The notes under the pieces: model-generated
The model's input: the letters and a program-made list of their open reading frames with translations, nothing else
The model's database searches: none
What the model was told of the DNA's origin: nothing
Assembly (NCBI GenBank): GCA_934045075.1
Contig: OW203743.1
Span: 16,425,152-16,489,151 of the forward strand
Length of the DNA stretch: 64,000 bases
Source: Yponomeuta sedellus
Taxonomy: Eukaryota; Arthropoda; Insecta; Lepidoptera; Yponomeutidae
Reading direction: 5' to 3'
Program-made: the position numbers and the translations under genes
Shown here: positions 1 to 9,226 of the stretch, in pieces
How the letters are laid out: each line of letters opens with the position of its first letter
How positions within the stretch are numbered: position 1 is the first letter of the stretch

Positions 1-172
1 TATCCCTCCCCCAAAGAGCGCCACGTTGTGCTATCAAAGTGGGTAATGCCCATAATGCCCACGCTGGGCAAGCGGGTTGGGGATCGCAGTTCGGTGGAAT
101 TGTACTGCTGGGGGCGCTGCTGCCCACCCCCCGGTTTGTGTCCCTTAGTCGCCTTTTACGACACCCGCGTTA
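1..172 (-). mobile_element. Family E short retroposon, cut by the window edge
   Basis: Non-autonomous retroposon read on the minus strand. It contains the lepidopteran motif TTAGTCGCCTTTTACGACAC (seen here on the plus strand near 147-166) and a G+C-rich body. Complete copies at 6811, 31361, 40523 and 59844 show that the family ends, on the minus strand, in a stretch matching the C-terminus of an RTE-like LINE (WRSLG..YVQQWTSIA then stop) and a trinucleotide tail. The RTE-derived end of this copy lies mostly outside the window. Confidence 0.7.
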
Positions 173-469
173 AAATACTCGTTTATTGTATAATAGCTGT
201 TATTTATTAAATATTGCGTAATCTTAGTTTTAAAATATATAATTTCTATATATCTTATATATCTAAAGTGCGCAAATTACTCGATAACTGTTCATCAAGC
301 GTTTCACTTCCGAAATATCTTCTGATTTTTTTTTATAATTTTTAAGTTTTTGAAGTCGATTTTTTAAGTTTTATAAGTCTGGAAGTAAGACTAGTTTCTG
401 TTATGTTTATCACTTGTTTAATCACTATTAGTACTTAACAGAATTAGCTATGCCTTTAATTAACAACTA
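173..469. other. Unassigned AT-rich spacer
   Basis: No open reading frame of interest, repeat match or RNA-like fold was recognised. The stretch is low in G+C and contains only short TA-rich runs. Confidence 0.4.
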
Positions 470-1003
470 TATTAGTTATATTCTTTTTTTTGTTGCCCTA
501 ACCCGTGCTAAGGACAATTTAAAAAACCTATTTAGAGGCTAAAAGTTGGCCACACTAACATGCCAGGTTCGAGTCCCGGCATCGATATCAACCCTTGTAT
601 ATCCCCACGGCTGGGGCAAGGGTCTCTTCCTGCATCGCTGGAAGGTTAGGCCATACTCCACCACGGGGGCCAAGTCCGGGTTGGCGGAGGATTTGTAAGG
701 CGGTGGCGGGCCTTATTGTCAGATGTTATCAAGCCGCCCATAAAGCCTCTAACATGACTTAACGACTGCCAATACATGACAGCCGGCACCGAAGGCTTAA
801 CGTGCCTTGCGAAGCACGGAAGCGCTCGGAAAAATGCCACTAGCGGTAGTCACGGGACGGTCACCCATCCTGCACCTGTCCGCGCCTGTTGTTGCTCAAC
901 TCAAGTGATTAATTCGAATCACTCGGTTCGACTAGGCCACGAGTCCCAGCATGGGTGGAACTTTTAGCCTCTAAATAGGTTTTTAAAACAGCCATATTAG
1001 GCT
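470..1003 (-). mobile_element. Family B element split by a 5S-SINE
   Basis: The left part (470-584) carries the B start signature CTAACCCGTGCTAAGGACAA and AAACCTATTTAGAGGCT, then half of a tRNA-like T arm (GGTTCGAGTCCCGG). The right part (about 939-1003) resumes with GCATGGGTGGAA and ends in CCTCTAAATAGGTTTTTAA. The two halves are separated by the 5S-derived SINE at 585-938, which therefore arrived later. The outer target duplication could not be read confidently. Confidence 0.7.
585..938 (-). mobile_element. 5S rRNA-derived SINE (5S-SINE), near full length
   Basis: On the minus strand the head reads like 5S rRNA: AGTTAAGCAAC (box A region), then GGCGCGG (intermediate element), then ATGGGTGACCG (box C). 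A ~250-bp body follows (GGCACGTTAAGCCGTTGGTG, CAGTAAGGCCCGCCAC) and ends in GTTGATATC. 5S-headed SINEs form the SINE3 class and would be transcribed by RNA polymerase III from the internal promoter. This copy is diverged (for example AGTTGAGC in the box A region). It lies inside a family B element. Confidence 0.8.
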
Positions 1004-1771
1004 GACATTTTATAAAAGGGCCGTTGGCTTACATATTAAAAAAAAATAAAAATAAAAAAGATGCCTCAGATAGACCACAATAATTGTAAAAGGTATACTT
1101 ACTTATTATTTTCCGATCCTAAAAAATCTTAAGTAAGAGCAAAAGGGATTTTAAATACAAAAATAAAATATGGATGTAAAAACAAATGAAGAATTTCAGA
1201 TAGTAACATGATAAAAAATTCAAGATATTCTGAAGGCCACTTCAGCAACTAATTAACTTTACTTTCCATATCCACTCAAAGAGTATGCTTTGCCTCATTA
1301 TATGACCACAAGATGGAATTACTGAACCATCCAACATCTTAAGATGATCACAAGTAGAAACCCAAATGTCCTTAGCCTTTTCAGTCTCGCCAAAGCTGTT
1401 GTCTTTTTGGTGATACCCCTTTTCTATCAACTACTACTTAACTCGCGGACTACCATAAAGTCCAGCAGTAGTGCACGCTAGAAAATGTATTTTCTTTGGT
1501 GGCCCGAAGTCCTATAAAGCCAAAGCTAGTGTAGAGGTCTCCAGTAAAGAACTCGGCGGCAAGTCGTGTTCTAAATTAAGTAAATTTGTAAGAAAGGAGG
1601 GCACAAAGACACAGCTGTGCTACAAAGAGGATACGCAGAAAAACAGCTCCAGAAAAAAAGTCGTAACATACGAGTGGCATCTGTCATACAAAGCGCTTTT
1701 TTCCCGTGAAGGATGATACACACAACGGGGTGGCGGTCCATAAATGCGTCATTTGATGATATCAACCCTTT
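1004..1771. other. Unassigned stretch with one weak reading frame
   Basis: No recognised repeat. A lysine- and serine-rich frame of 81 codons (1471-1716, plus) has no motif I recognise and no visible promoter or splice context, so it is not called a gene. Confidence 0.35.
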
Positions 1772-1924
1772 GTATCAACCCTCCGACCAGGTGGGATGAC
1801 GATCTGCGAAAAACTGCGGGCAGATGCTGGATGCGGCAAGCTGAAGACAGGGCGCTATGGCGCTCATTAGGGCAGGGCTATGTCCAGCAGTGCACTACAT
1901 AATATAGCCTGAAGAAGAAAAAGA
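1772..1924 (+). pseudogene. RTE-like LINE reverse transcriptase C-terminus, 3' fragment
   Basis: The last ~42 codons of an RTE-like LINE ORF are open: PPTRWDDDLRKTAGRCW, then MRQAEDRALWRSLG and a YVQQ near the stop at about 1899. The PTRW.DDL and W..LG..YVQQW blocks are typical of the end of this ORF in lepidopteran elements. The stop is followed by AGCCTGAAGAAGAAAAAG, a trinucleotide-type tail. The copy is 5'-truncated and directly abuts 5S-SINE pieces. Confidence 0.8.
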
Positions 1925-2172
1925 ACCCTTTGTATGTCCCCACTGCTGAGGCTCGGGTCTCTTCCTCCATAGCAAGAAGATTGCTGAAGAAGGTTGTCAT
2001 GTAAAGGCAGACGTTAAGCCGTGTTAGAGGCCTTCTGGGCGGTTTGTTAACTTCTGACAATAAGGCCCGCCACTGTCTTACAATCCTCCACCAACCCGGA
2101 CATGGCCCCCGTGGTGGAGTATGGCCTAACTTTCCTGCTATCCAGGAGGAGACCCGTGCCCCAGCAGTGGTG
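1925..2172. mobile_element. 5S-SINE pieces in opposite orientations
   Basis: 1925-1985 is the 3' end of a 5S-SINE on the minus strand (TTTGTATGTCCCCACTGCTG). 1990-2172 is a different stretch of the same family on the plus strand, ending at CCCGTGCCCCAGCAGTGG. The head-like 5S region is absent from both. The arrangement is an internal inversion rather than two whole insertions. Confidence 0.7.
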
Positions 2173-2173
2173 G

Positions 2174-2223
2174 TTTCAAGCGCTGCGATTTTGGATCTAT
2201 ATCCAAAATCGCAGCGCTTGAAA
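2174..2223. repeat. Perfect 23-bp-arm hairpin
   Basis: Arms 2174-2196 and 2201-2223 are perfect reverse complements (TTTCAAGCGCTGCGATTTTG...) with a four-base loop. It sits at the junction between the 5S-SINE fragment and a SINE2 tail; the right arm continues into the SINE2 tail sequence AATCCGCGGTGGGCATGCGT. Confidence 0.85.
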
Positions 2224-2300
2224 TTTCCAATCCGCGGTGGGCATGCGTGGTAGTTTAGCCCATTCTCTCTCTTTGAGAGAAGCCCTGCACACTGCAGCCA
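2224..2300 (+). mobile_element. SINE2 3' tail fragment
   Basis: Contains the tail signature of the tRNA-headed SINE2 family: CCAATCCGCGGTGGGCATGC, then CTCTCTCTTTGAGAGAAG. The tRNA-like head and the GAAGGAAAACATC core are absent. Confidence 0.65.
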
Positions 2301-2332
2301 AGTGGGACGTTTGTAGGCTACATAAAAAGAAT

Positions 2333-2472
2333 ACATACATGCATAACCTCACGCCTATATCCCAGAGGGGTAGGCAGAGACCTGGGACTGCCACTTACCA
2401 CTATCCTGACTGATCACCTTTGCTTCATCACTGTTCATAAGTCGTTGCATGCACGCACGCCGGTTCCGGGTA
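2333..2472 (-). mobile_element. Family F retroposon 3' end
   Basis: Plus strand reads ATACATACATGCATAACC, then TATCCCAGAGGGGTAGGCAG, then GTTCATAAGTCGTTGCATGC. In element orientation (minus) it ends in a short TATG-type microsatellite, as the other F copies do (12816, 21107, 35080, 60565). Autonomous partner not identified. Confidence 0.65.
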
Positions 2473-2477
2473 TTTTT

Positions 2478-2978
2478 AGGGTTCCGTACCTCAAAAGGAA
2501 AAAACGGAACCCTTATAGGATCACTTTGTTGTCCGTCTGTCCGTCCGTCCGTCTGTCAAGACCCTTTTTCTCAGGAACGCGTAAAGGTATGAAGCTGAAA
2601 TTTATATCAATTACTCAGGTCTACTGTCCCTTGAAGCTGTGAAAAAATCAAACTTCTAAGCCAACGCAATCAAAAGATACAGCCGTTTATGCCGCAAATT
2701 TTCGACACTTGCAAGGGAATCAAAACCTACAGGGTGCTTCCCGTGAACTCAGAATCTTGAAATTTGGTACGACGTCTTATAGCATAGATAAAGGAAAAAT
2801 TACGAAAACCATAAATTTTTAGTTACATCACATAATATATTTTTTTTTAATAATTTTAAACTTACTACCCATTTCCTCATAAACGCGTTGAAATTCATAC
2901 CAAATACTCAGGTCTATAATACAGGTTTGTATGGAACCCTCGGTGCGCGAGTCTGACTCGCACTTGGCCGGTTTTTTA
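2478..2978. mobile_element. Repeat ending in a GACTCGCACTTGGCCGG hairpin
   Basis: Begins GGGTTCCGTACCTCAAAAGG with TGTCCGTCTGTCCGTCCGTC downstream, and ends CGAGTCTGACTCGCAC followed by TTGGCCGGTTTTTT. I recognise the start and end as a widespread lepidopteran repeat. The terminal short hairpin (GCGAGTCTGACTCGC) recalls Helitron 3' ends, but no CTRR end or Rep protein is present, so class is open. Confidence 0.6.
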
Positions 2979-2979
2979 T

Positions 2980-3335
2980 CTTTACCTTTGCTAATACATC
3001 GTTTATTTGGTCGATGTATGTTTGCCCTTCCTTACCAGCCTTTCCACTAACATTCACAATATATATTTGTTTCGTGAATCTTTCTTCCTTCATCCCCACC
3101 ACATGTCCAAACCAACGCAACATTGCTTTCTCAATTCTAGTCACTACATCCTCTTTCAGTCCACAACGTTCTCTAATCAGACTATTGCGTATCCTGTCAT
3201 TCAAAGTAACACTACACATACTTCTCAAGGACCTCATTTCTACTGCATTAATTCTACCAAAAAGAATACAATTGAACAGAACCTCTATGCGAGGTCTTTT
3301 TAGGCCAAGTGAAAAAATAAAACCCCAGCCAGATT
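2980..3335 (-). pseudogene. LINE reverse transcriptase C-terminal remnant, copy 1
   Basis: Minus-strand frame encodes LRSMCSVTLNDRIRN, IRERCGLKEDVVTRIEK and LRWFGHVVGMKEER, the C-terminal block found after the polymerase domain in many arthropod LINEs. The frame runs unbroken into the neighbouring GGCCGG repeat, so the last residues are not native. The upstream (5') part of the same LINE is displaced to 4262-4335 by the family B insertion. Clade uncertain (RTE-like or related). Confidence 0.7.
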
Positions 3336-3339
3336 CCAC

Positions 3340-3557
3340 TCACATTCGCAATATATATTTGTTTCGTCAATCTTTCTTCTTTCATCCCCTCCACATGTCC
3401 AAACCAACGCAACATTCCTTTCTCAATTCTAGTCACTACATTCTCTTTCAGTCCACAACGTTCTCTAATCAGACTATTCCGTATTCTGTCATTCAAAGTA
3501 ACACTACACATACTTCTCAAGGACCTTATTTCTACTGCATTAATTCTACTAAACAAA
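3340..3557 (-). pseudogene. LINE reverse transcriptase C-terminal remnant, copy 2
   Basis: A second, tandem copy of the preceding remnant at a constant offset of 292 bp (CATTCACAATATATATTTG at 3051, its near-copy at 3343). It encodes IRERCGLKENVVTRIEK and LRWFGHVEGM. Both copies are in the same orientation, so this is a local tandem duplication, not independent retroposition. The frame is lost at the duplication joint. Confidence 0.7.
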
Positions 3558-3567
3558 ATACAATTGA

Positions 3568-4248
3568 TTACACTATTTTTATTTTTAATGCACTAACCCG
3601 TGCTAAGGAACAAATTTAAAAACCTATTTAGACCTTTGTTCCTTAGCACGGGTTAGTGCATTAAAAATAAAAATAGTGTAATCATGTGGGTACAGTGATA
3701 TCGTTCCGATGTTAAACCTAACTGCAAAGTAGGTAGTCGGGGCTGTAAGTAATACAATTTGCTTAAGTCAGATGTCGCTGCCTGTACGTAATACAGAGAA
3801 TATTGTAAAGAGGTTTGAAATTTCACTTATGCCGTGAGGCGCCTATTGGCTCAATTGGTAGAGCGCTGGTACGGATAGCCAGAGGTTGCGGGTTCGAATC
3901 CCGGCATGGGTAAAATTTTTAGCCTCTAAATAGGTTTTTAAATTTGTTCCTTAGCACGGGTTAGTGCATTAAAAATAAAAATAGTGTAATCATGTGGGTA
4001 CAGTGATATCGTTCCGATGTTAAACCTAACCGCAAAGTAGGTAGTCGGGGCTGTAAGTAATGCAATTTGCTTAAGTCAGATGTCGCTGCCTGTACGTAAT
4101 ACAGAGAATATTGTAAAGAGGTTCGAAATTTCACTGATGCCGTGAGGCGCCCATTGGCTCAATTGGTAGAGCGCTGGTACGGATAGCCAGAGGTTGCGGG
4201 TTCGAATCCCGGCATGGGTGAAATTTTTAGCCTCTAAATAGGTTTTTA
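3568..4248. mobile_element. Family B fold-back dimer with 13-bp target duplication
   Basis: Inserted in the LINE remnant; AAAATACAATTGA flanks it at 3555-3567 and 4249-4261. It starts with the inverted end (TTTTAATGCACTAACCCGTG), turns round near 3630, then continues as two forward units about 309 bp apart, each with a tRNA-like segment (3841-3911 and 4149-4220). Those have box A-like TGGCTCAATTGG, a CTGGT/GCCAG anticodon stem, box B GGTTCGAATCC and a CCCAT/ATGGG acceptor. It ends CCTCTAAATAGGTTTTTAA; the T5 run could stop RNA polymerase III. Confidence 0.85.
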
Positions 4249-4261
4249 AAAATACAATTGA

Positions 4262-4335
4262 ACAGAACCTCTATGCGAGGCTCGTATTTAGGTCAAGTGA
4301 AAAAATAAACCCCAGCCAGAATAGAAGCGTAACTT
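4262..4335 (-). pseudogene. Displaced upstream part of the LINE remnant
   Basis: Continues the LINE sequence interrupted at 3567 (ACAGAACCTCTATGCGAGG, AAACCCCAGCCAGA), matching 3268-3335. It shows where the LINE lay before the B insertion. Confidence 0.65.
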
Positions 4336-4529
4336 TTATACAATACTTTTTTGTGGCACAGCTGCGCAAAACGACCCAAATCACTTTGAACGGAAGAACA
4401 CTGTATAAATGTAGATTAGACTTAGCCAGTTGAAAATTAATGCTTCCTGTAGGAACGAAACTGACCCTAGATTCTGTTAATACATTGTAGTAGAATTACA
4501 ATTGCACGGTCGCGGCGATTAATTTCACG

Positions 4530-4757
4530 GGAGCCAAGGCCGGGTTGGTAGAGTATTGTAAGACAGTGGCGGGCTATACTGTCCGAAGTTATCAAGCCGC
4601 CAATAAGGCCTCTGACATGGCTTAACGGCTGCCATTACATGACAGCCGGCACCAACGGCTTAACGTGCCTCCCGAAGCATGGAAGAGCTCTAAAAAATGC
4701 CACTACAGTTTACAGGACGGTCACCAATCCTGCACCTGACCGCGCCTGTTGTTGCTA
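4530..4757 (-). mobile_element. 5S-SINE, 3'-truncated
   Basis: Body and 5S-like head on the minus strand (GGTCAGGTGCAGGATTGGTG near the right end). The stretch beyond CACGGGGGCC toward the 3' tail is missing, and the terminal head bases are replaced by unrelated sequence at 4757. Confidence 0.7.
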
Positions 4758-4764
4758 TATCTGT

Positions 4765-4829
4765 CACTATAGGTGAGATAGATAGAGAACACTTTATTGT
4801 ACATAAAAATGGAAATCATAATGAGTTAA
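4765..4829 (-). mobile_element. Family J LINE 3' end fragment
   Basis: Plus strand GAGATAGATAGAGAACACTT then TATTGTACATAAAAA; in element orientation this is AATAAAGTGTTCTC followed by a TATC repeat, the usual J 3' terminus. Interrupted at 4830 by a B unit. Confidence 0.55.
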
Positions 4830-5135
4830 TAAAAATAGTGTAATCATGTGGGTACAGTGATATCGTTCCGATGTTAAACCTAACTGCAAAGTAGGTAGTC
4901 GGGGCTGTAAGTAATGCAATTTGCTTAAGTCAGATGTCGCTGCCTGTACGTAATACAGAGAATATTGTAAAGAGGTTCGAAATTTCACTGATGCCGTGAG
5001 TCGCCCATTGGCTCAATTGGTAGAGCGCTGGTACGGATAGCCAGAGGTGGCGGGTTCGAATCCCGGCATGGGTGAAATTTTTAGCCTCTAAATAGGTTTT
5101 TAAATTTGTTCCTTAGCACGGGTTAGTGCAAATTT
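4830..5135 (+). mobile_element. Family B forward monomer
   Basis: One forward unit with the tRNA-like segment at 5003-5074 and both terminal signatures in the forward sense (AGCCTCTAAATAGG and CCTTAGCACGGGTTAGTGC). Unlike most other loci there is no inverted arm. Confidence 0.75.
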
Positions 5136-5419
5136 AATTAAAATAAAATTTGTGTAATTCTGTATTGCTGTTACTGTAACATTTTTTTCCAGCATACAAT
5201 AAAGAATATTCTTACCTTTTCTTATCTTACGACTTTCTTTCTTTCTAGAATATTTAATTAATAACAAGTATGGTACACTTCGAGTAACGTAGTTACTAGA
5301 TATTATGATGGTATAATATTTTAATTACTAACGTTAAGGTGCTGGAAATAAGGGGTCTACTCTAAATAGATTACAATGTTATTTTGCGCTACAAATTATG
5401 TTTAATTCATCTAGTCTAT
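5136..5419. other. Spacer with a J 3' end scrap
   Basis: 5190-5228 reads CATACAATAAAGAATATTC with a TTATC tail, the end of a J element on the plus strand. The rest is unassigned AT-rich DNA. Confidence 0.45.
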
Positions 5420-5520
5420 GAACGTCCCACTGCAGGGCACACGCCTTCTTTCAGAGAGAAAGTATGGGCTTAATTACCATGCGTGCCCACTTCGGATTGG
5501 CAATTTAAAGCGATGGTAGG
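5420..5520 (-). mobile_element. SINE2 3' tail fragment
   Basis: Plus strand CCCACTGCAGGGCACACGCC and GGGCTTAATTACCATGCGTG, the reverse complement of the SINE2 tail. No head or core remains. Confidence 0.6.
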
Positions 5521-5701
5521 TATAGATATACGCATAAAATAAATGAAAAAAGTAAGAGGATGAATGATGTGCTTAATGAAGTAGGAGGTTGTGTTTTCAA
5601 AGTACGAGATTTTTTGCCATAAATTAAATAGGTGCCGGTGGCACCTGGCAACACTGCGATTAAGCCCATATCAATATTCATGCTAAATAAACACACTACC
5701 T

Positions 5702-6104
5702 TACTGACTATATTCTTTTTGTTGCACTAACCCGTGCTAAGGACAACTTTAAAAACCTATTTAGAGGCTTAAAATTCCACCTATTCCGAGACTCGAACCC
5801 GCGACCTCTGGCTAACCGTGCCAGCGCTCTTCCGACTGAGCCAATGCGTCTAGTACCGGCATCAGTGAAACTTCGAACCCCTTTACGATACTCCCTGTAT
5901 TACTTATAGGCAGCGTCACTTACAACAATACACAATACGATTACGACAATACAGAGAGTATTGTATAGGGGTTCGAAGATTCACTGATGCCGGTACTTGC
6001 CCAGTAGCGTAGAAAGGAGATCGCTGGCACGGTAAGCCAGAGGTCGCGGGTTCGAGTCCTGGCATGGATGGATTTTGTAGCCTCTAAATAGGTTTTTAAC
6101 ATTT
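5702..6104. mobile_element. Family B inverted pair (older subfamily)
   Basis: Left half is a B unit on the minus strand (tRNA-like part 5775-5847); right half is a forward unit (about 5992-6068). They meet near 5936 without an intervening sequence. The start is the older variant TTCTTTTTGTTGCACTAACC. Anticodon stem CTGGC/GCCAG is perfect, box B is GGTTCGAGTCC. Right-hand box A is disrupted. Confidence 0.75.
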
Positions 6105-6468
6105 ACCTTCCTTTAGGGCTTCGCTGCAGTTGGGTAAAAAGAAGGCGTGTGCCCAAGATCGTTTTTGCGTGTGCCCTATGCAGGGACGGGGGCCTTCCAA
6201 TGTGTTCAAAATCAAAACAAGGCTCCAAGGTAGAGCTATGGTAATTTAGTTTACAAAATAAACTATCTCGCGCCGCTCCTCAAAGCTGGCTCAAGTCAAT
6301 TATCTAGAAACCAATATCGTTGTCTAAATACTTCGGCGGCGGTATTCTGAGAGTGGTTGCCTGCTACGAATACTCCGGGCATTTTGCCGGTTACAGGAAT
6401 TCCCCGTACCCTTAAGGGGCTCCGTGACGTTTACTAGCGCCACCTATAAATAAAATAGTTTTTTAAAC
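6105..6468. other. Unassigned spacer
   Basis: Apart from a short SINE2-tail-like scrap near 6140-6185 (GAAGGCGTGTGCCC, ATGCAGGGACG) nothing was recognised. Confidence 0.35.
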
Positions 6469-6483
6469 AGATATTTTTTTAAA

Positions 6484-6664
6484 TTCTTTTTGTTGCTCTA
6501 ACCCGTGTAAGTAATACAGAGAGTATTGTAAGGAGGTTCGAAATTTCACTGATGCCGGTGAGTTGCCCGTTAGCTCAGTTGGGAGAGCGCTGGCACGGTT
6601 AGCCAGAGGTCGCGGGTTCGAGTCTCGGCATGGGTCGAATTTTAGCCTCTAAATAGGTTTTGTA
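6484..6664 (+). mobile_element. Family B short insertion with 15-bp target duplication
   Basis: AGATATTTTTTTAAA flanks the element exactly (6469-6483 and 6665-6679). It begins TTCTTTTTGTTGCTCTAACC, jumps directly to the promoter-proximal part, and carries the best-preserved tRNA-like segment in the window (6565-6635): canonical box A TAGCTCAGTTGG, perfect CTGGC/GCCAG stem around loop ACGGTTA, box B GGTTCGAGTC. Base 33 of the loop is C, not the usual T, so it is not called a tRNA gene. Confidence 0.85.
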
Positions 6665-6810
6665 AGATATTTTTTTAAAAGTTGCAGACATAGTTTTTTT
6701 TACAAGTGCCGTACAATTAATAGTATAAAAATAATAACACTAACATGATACAATGGCTTCTCCTGGTCCCAAACTTGGATACTCTGTGCTATGGTCTGCA
6801 GGAAAGGACA

Positions 6811-7078
6811 TCTTCTTCTTCTTCAGGCTATATTAGCCCACTGCTGGACGTAGCTCTCCCCTAATGAGCGCCATAGCGCAAGGTTGTGCCATCATTGGGG
6901 GGTAATGCCCATAATCCCCACGCTGGGCATGCGTGTTGGGATCGCAGTTTGGTGTAATTGTACTGCGGGGGCAATGCTGCCCACCCCCCGGTTTGTGTCT
7001 CTTAGTCGCCTTTTACGACACCCGCGGGAAGAATTTGGGTTGGTGCTCTAGGCCGACACCACACAGCAAAGGACATCA
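6811..7078 (-). mobile_element. Family E retroposon, complete
   Basis: In minus orientation: head TGCTGTGTGGTGTCGGCC, TAAAAGGCGACTAAG motif, G+C-rich body, then a 3' end matching the RTE C-terminus and a GAAGAAGAAGA tail (TCTTCTTCTTCTTC at 6811-6824). This resembles a SINE-type element that borrows the 3' end recognised by an RTE LINE. Confidence 0.7.
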
Positions 7079-7124
7079 CATACATGGAAATAGGCCTATA
7101 CTGAGGCCTTTTGTACAACTTAGA

Positions 7125-7712
7125 TAGATAGATAGAGAACACTTATTGCACATGATTACAAAATTTTTATTTTTAATGCACTAACCCGTGCTAAGGATTG
7201 CGGTTGCGGATTCGAATCCCGGCATGGGTGAAATTTTTAGCCTCTAAATAGGTTTTTAAATTTGTTCCTTAGCACGGGTTAGTGCATTAAAAATAAAAAT
7301 TGTGTAATCATGTGGGTACAGCAAGCAATTTATTAAAGAAAAAATATTTGTATTTAATATCGTTGGGGTACAGTGATATCGTTCCGATGTTAAACCTAAC
7401 TGCAAAGTAGGTAGTCGGGGCTGTAAGTAATGCAATTTGCTTGAGTCAGATGTCGCTGCCTGTACGTAATACAGAGAATATTGTAAAGACGTTCGAAATT
7501 TCACTGATGCCGTGAGTCGCCCATTGGCTCAATTGGTAGAGCGCTGGTACGGATAGCCAGAGGTTGCGGGTTCGAATCCCGGCATGGGTGAAATTTTTAG
7601 CCTCTAAATAGGTTTTTAAACTTATTGCACAACCAGAAAAAAAGAATACAACCATGATTTCTTAAATCTAAGTTATGTTATACAATTGGCGGTTTTATCG
7701 CTAATAAATAAA
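7125..7712 (-). mobile_element. Family J 3' end interrupted by a B insertion
   Basis: J sequence runs 7125-7152 (GATAGATAGATAGAGAACAC) and resumes at 7620 (CACAACCAGAAAAAAAG, AATTGGCGGTTTTATCGC). The J family 3' end elsewhere shows AATAAAG, ATTGGCGGCCTTATTGC and a TATC or TTATC tail. Confidence 0.7.
7153..7619. mobile_element. Family B fold-back insertion with 12-bp target duplication
   Basis: ACTTATTGCACA occurs at 7141-7152 and 7620-7631. The element opens with the inverted start (TTTTAATGCACTAACCCGTG), has a short forward tRNA-half plus terminal block, then a forward unit (tRNA-like 7519-7590). A ~50-bp AT-rich interruption near 7323-7370 splits GTACAG from GTGATATCG and duplicates a few bases. 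Confidence 0.85.
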
Positions 7713-8117
7713 TAAAATAAAAATTATTTTTTTCAGGCATTACCCATATTATGTTAGTAACAATTGTGACTTAAGACTATATTAGTAACAATAATAACTA
7801 ATTCTAATCTACTCTGTGCTCAATTATTTTTGGCACGTAACTGTACAGAGACTTCTATGTCTCTCGGCCTCCATTTCAATGTATCTACCCTGTCCACTAT
7901 CATAGTCAGAATGCTATTGGGGCTGACGCGGAGCCTGCAGAACGCTGCGACAGGTTGCGGAGCATAAAAAGAGCGATCTCTTCCAGACAACCTACTAACC
8001 TACTTAGCTTACTAACTCTAAAATCAAGGTATCTCCTCTTTATAATTTCAGTTATTTTAAGGCTTAGTCTGTAACCCTCTATGAAGTAAGATGCAAATAA
8101 ATTAATGAAGAATAAGA
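7713..8117. other. Unassigned spacer
   Basis: Only a J scrap is visible (GATCTCTTCCAGACAACCT near 7975). Confidence 0.35.
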
Positions 8118-8479
8118 AGCGCTCGTGGCCTAGGCGAACCGAGTGATTGGATTCAATCAATTGGTTAAGCAACAACAGGCGCGGTCAGGTACGGGATGGG
8201 TGAGCGTCCCGTGACTACCGCTAGTGGCATTTTTCCGAGCGCTTCCGTGCTTCGCAAGGCACGTTAAGCCGTTGGTGCCGGCTGTCATATAATGGCAGTC
8301 GTTAAGCCATGTCAAAGGCCTTATGGGCGGCTTGATAACTTCTGACAGTGAGGCCCGGCCACTGTCTCACAATCCTCCACCAACCCGGACTTGGCCCCCG
8401 TGGTGGAGTATGGCCTAACCTTCCTGCGATGCAGGAAGAGACCCGGCCCCAGCAGTGGGGACATATAAGGGTTGATAAC
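8118..8479 (+). mobile_element. 5S-SINE, full length
   Basis: Starts AAGCGCTCGTGGCCTAG, 5S-like head GGTTAAGCAACAACAGGCGC then GGATGGGTGAGCG, ends ACATATAAGGGTTGATAACG. One base in the box C region differs from the ATGGGTGACCG of other copies. No clear target duplication. Confidence 0.85.
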
Positions 8480-8970
8480 GAAATAATAAATAAGAATATT
8501 TATTATTAAGTATTATTGTTATTTGTACAACTGTACGGCAGCCCCTAGTAGGCATCGACCTTAAGACTTCTTTCATGGTAATCAGACGTGATAAAGCTAT
8601 ATAAATCTCAAAATCGTGTTAATAGTTATTTTCCATAGCAAATTTAATTAAAATCGCTTCAGCCGTGAAGAAGTAACACACATACACACTTACAAACTTT
8701 TGCCTTTGTAATATTATTATAATACTAATATAATAATAATAAGTGTGACGTGATGTGAATAGTGTGATGTGAATAGTGGCGCTTATGGATCGCCTTAAGA
8801 TGGTTAACTATACAACGTTCCTAATTTAGTTACCTTTAATGAAAGATTCCGCGAGCGCTCCTTATAGAATGTGTTACTGAAGTAATTCGAAGCATGAACA
8901 CCGAGACTTCAGCATCGATAATTTTATCAATCAGCCGGCCAGACAGACTAACTGGCAACATGCGGAGATA
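8480..8970. other. AT-rich spacer with a family P fragment
   Basis: 8636-8745 (AAATCGCTTCAGCCGTGAAG, ACACACATACACACTTAC) matches family P at 46053 and 47790. A short GTGATGTGAATA repeat follows near 8750. The remainder is unassigned. Confidence 0.45.
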
Positions 8971-8971
8971 C

Positions 8972-9226
8972 TGATATCAACCCTTGTATGTCTCCACTGC
9001 TGGGGCACGCGTCTCTTCCTGCATCGCGTCTCGGCCTGCAGCGAAGGCCACACTCCACCATAGAGGCCAAGGCGGTGAAGGATTGTAAAACAGAGGCGGG
9101 CCTTACTGTCAGAAGTTATTAAGCCCCCCATAAGGCTAGACATGGTTAAACGGCTGCCATTACATGTGCCCGCACTAACGGCTTAATGTGCCTTGCTTGC
9201 TAAGCACGGCAGCGCTTCGCAAGGCA
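8972..9226 (-). mobile_element. 5S-SINE, 5'-truncated, first of a tandem pair
   Basis: Begins GATATCAACCCTTGTATG (tail end) and runs through a diverged body. It stops before the 5S-like head, where the next copy starts directly. Confidence 0.7.

Noticed and set aside
1471..1716. 81-codon lysine/serine-rich frame as a host gene
   Set aside because: No motif, splice or promoter support; length is within chance expectation for this much sequence.
2478..2978. Firm Helitron call
   Set aside because: There is a terminal hairpin, but no readable 5'-TC start, CTRR end or AT target site, so only a generic repeat is called.
6565..6635. Functional tRNA gene
   Set aside because: The cloverleaf is good, but base 33 is C, the acceptor stem is imperfect, and identical segments recur inside the B repeat with target duplications. 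It is a SINE head.
8118..8230. Functional 5S rRNA gene
   Set aside because: Only the internal promoter blocks match; the first ~40 bases and the 3' stem of 5S rRNA are replaced, and the body continues as a dispersed repeat.
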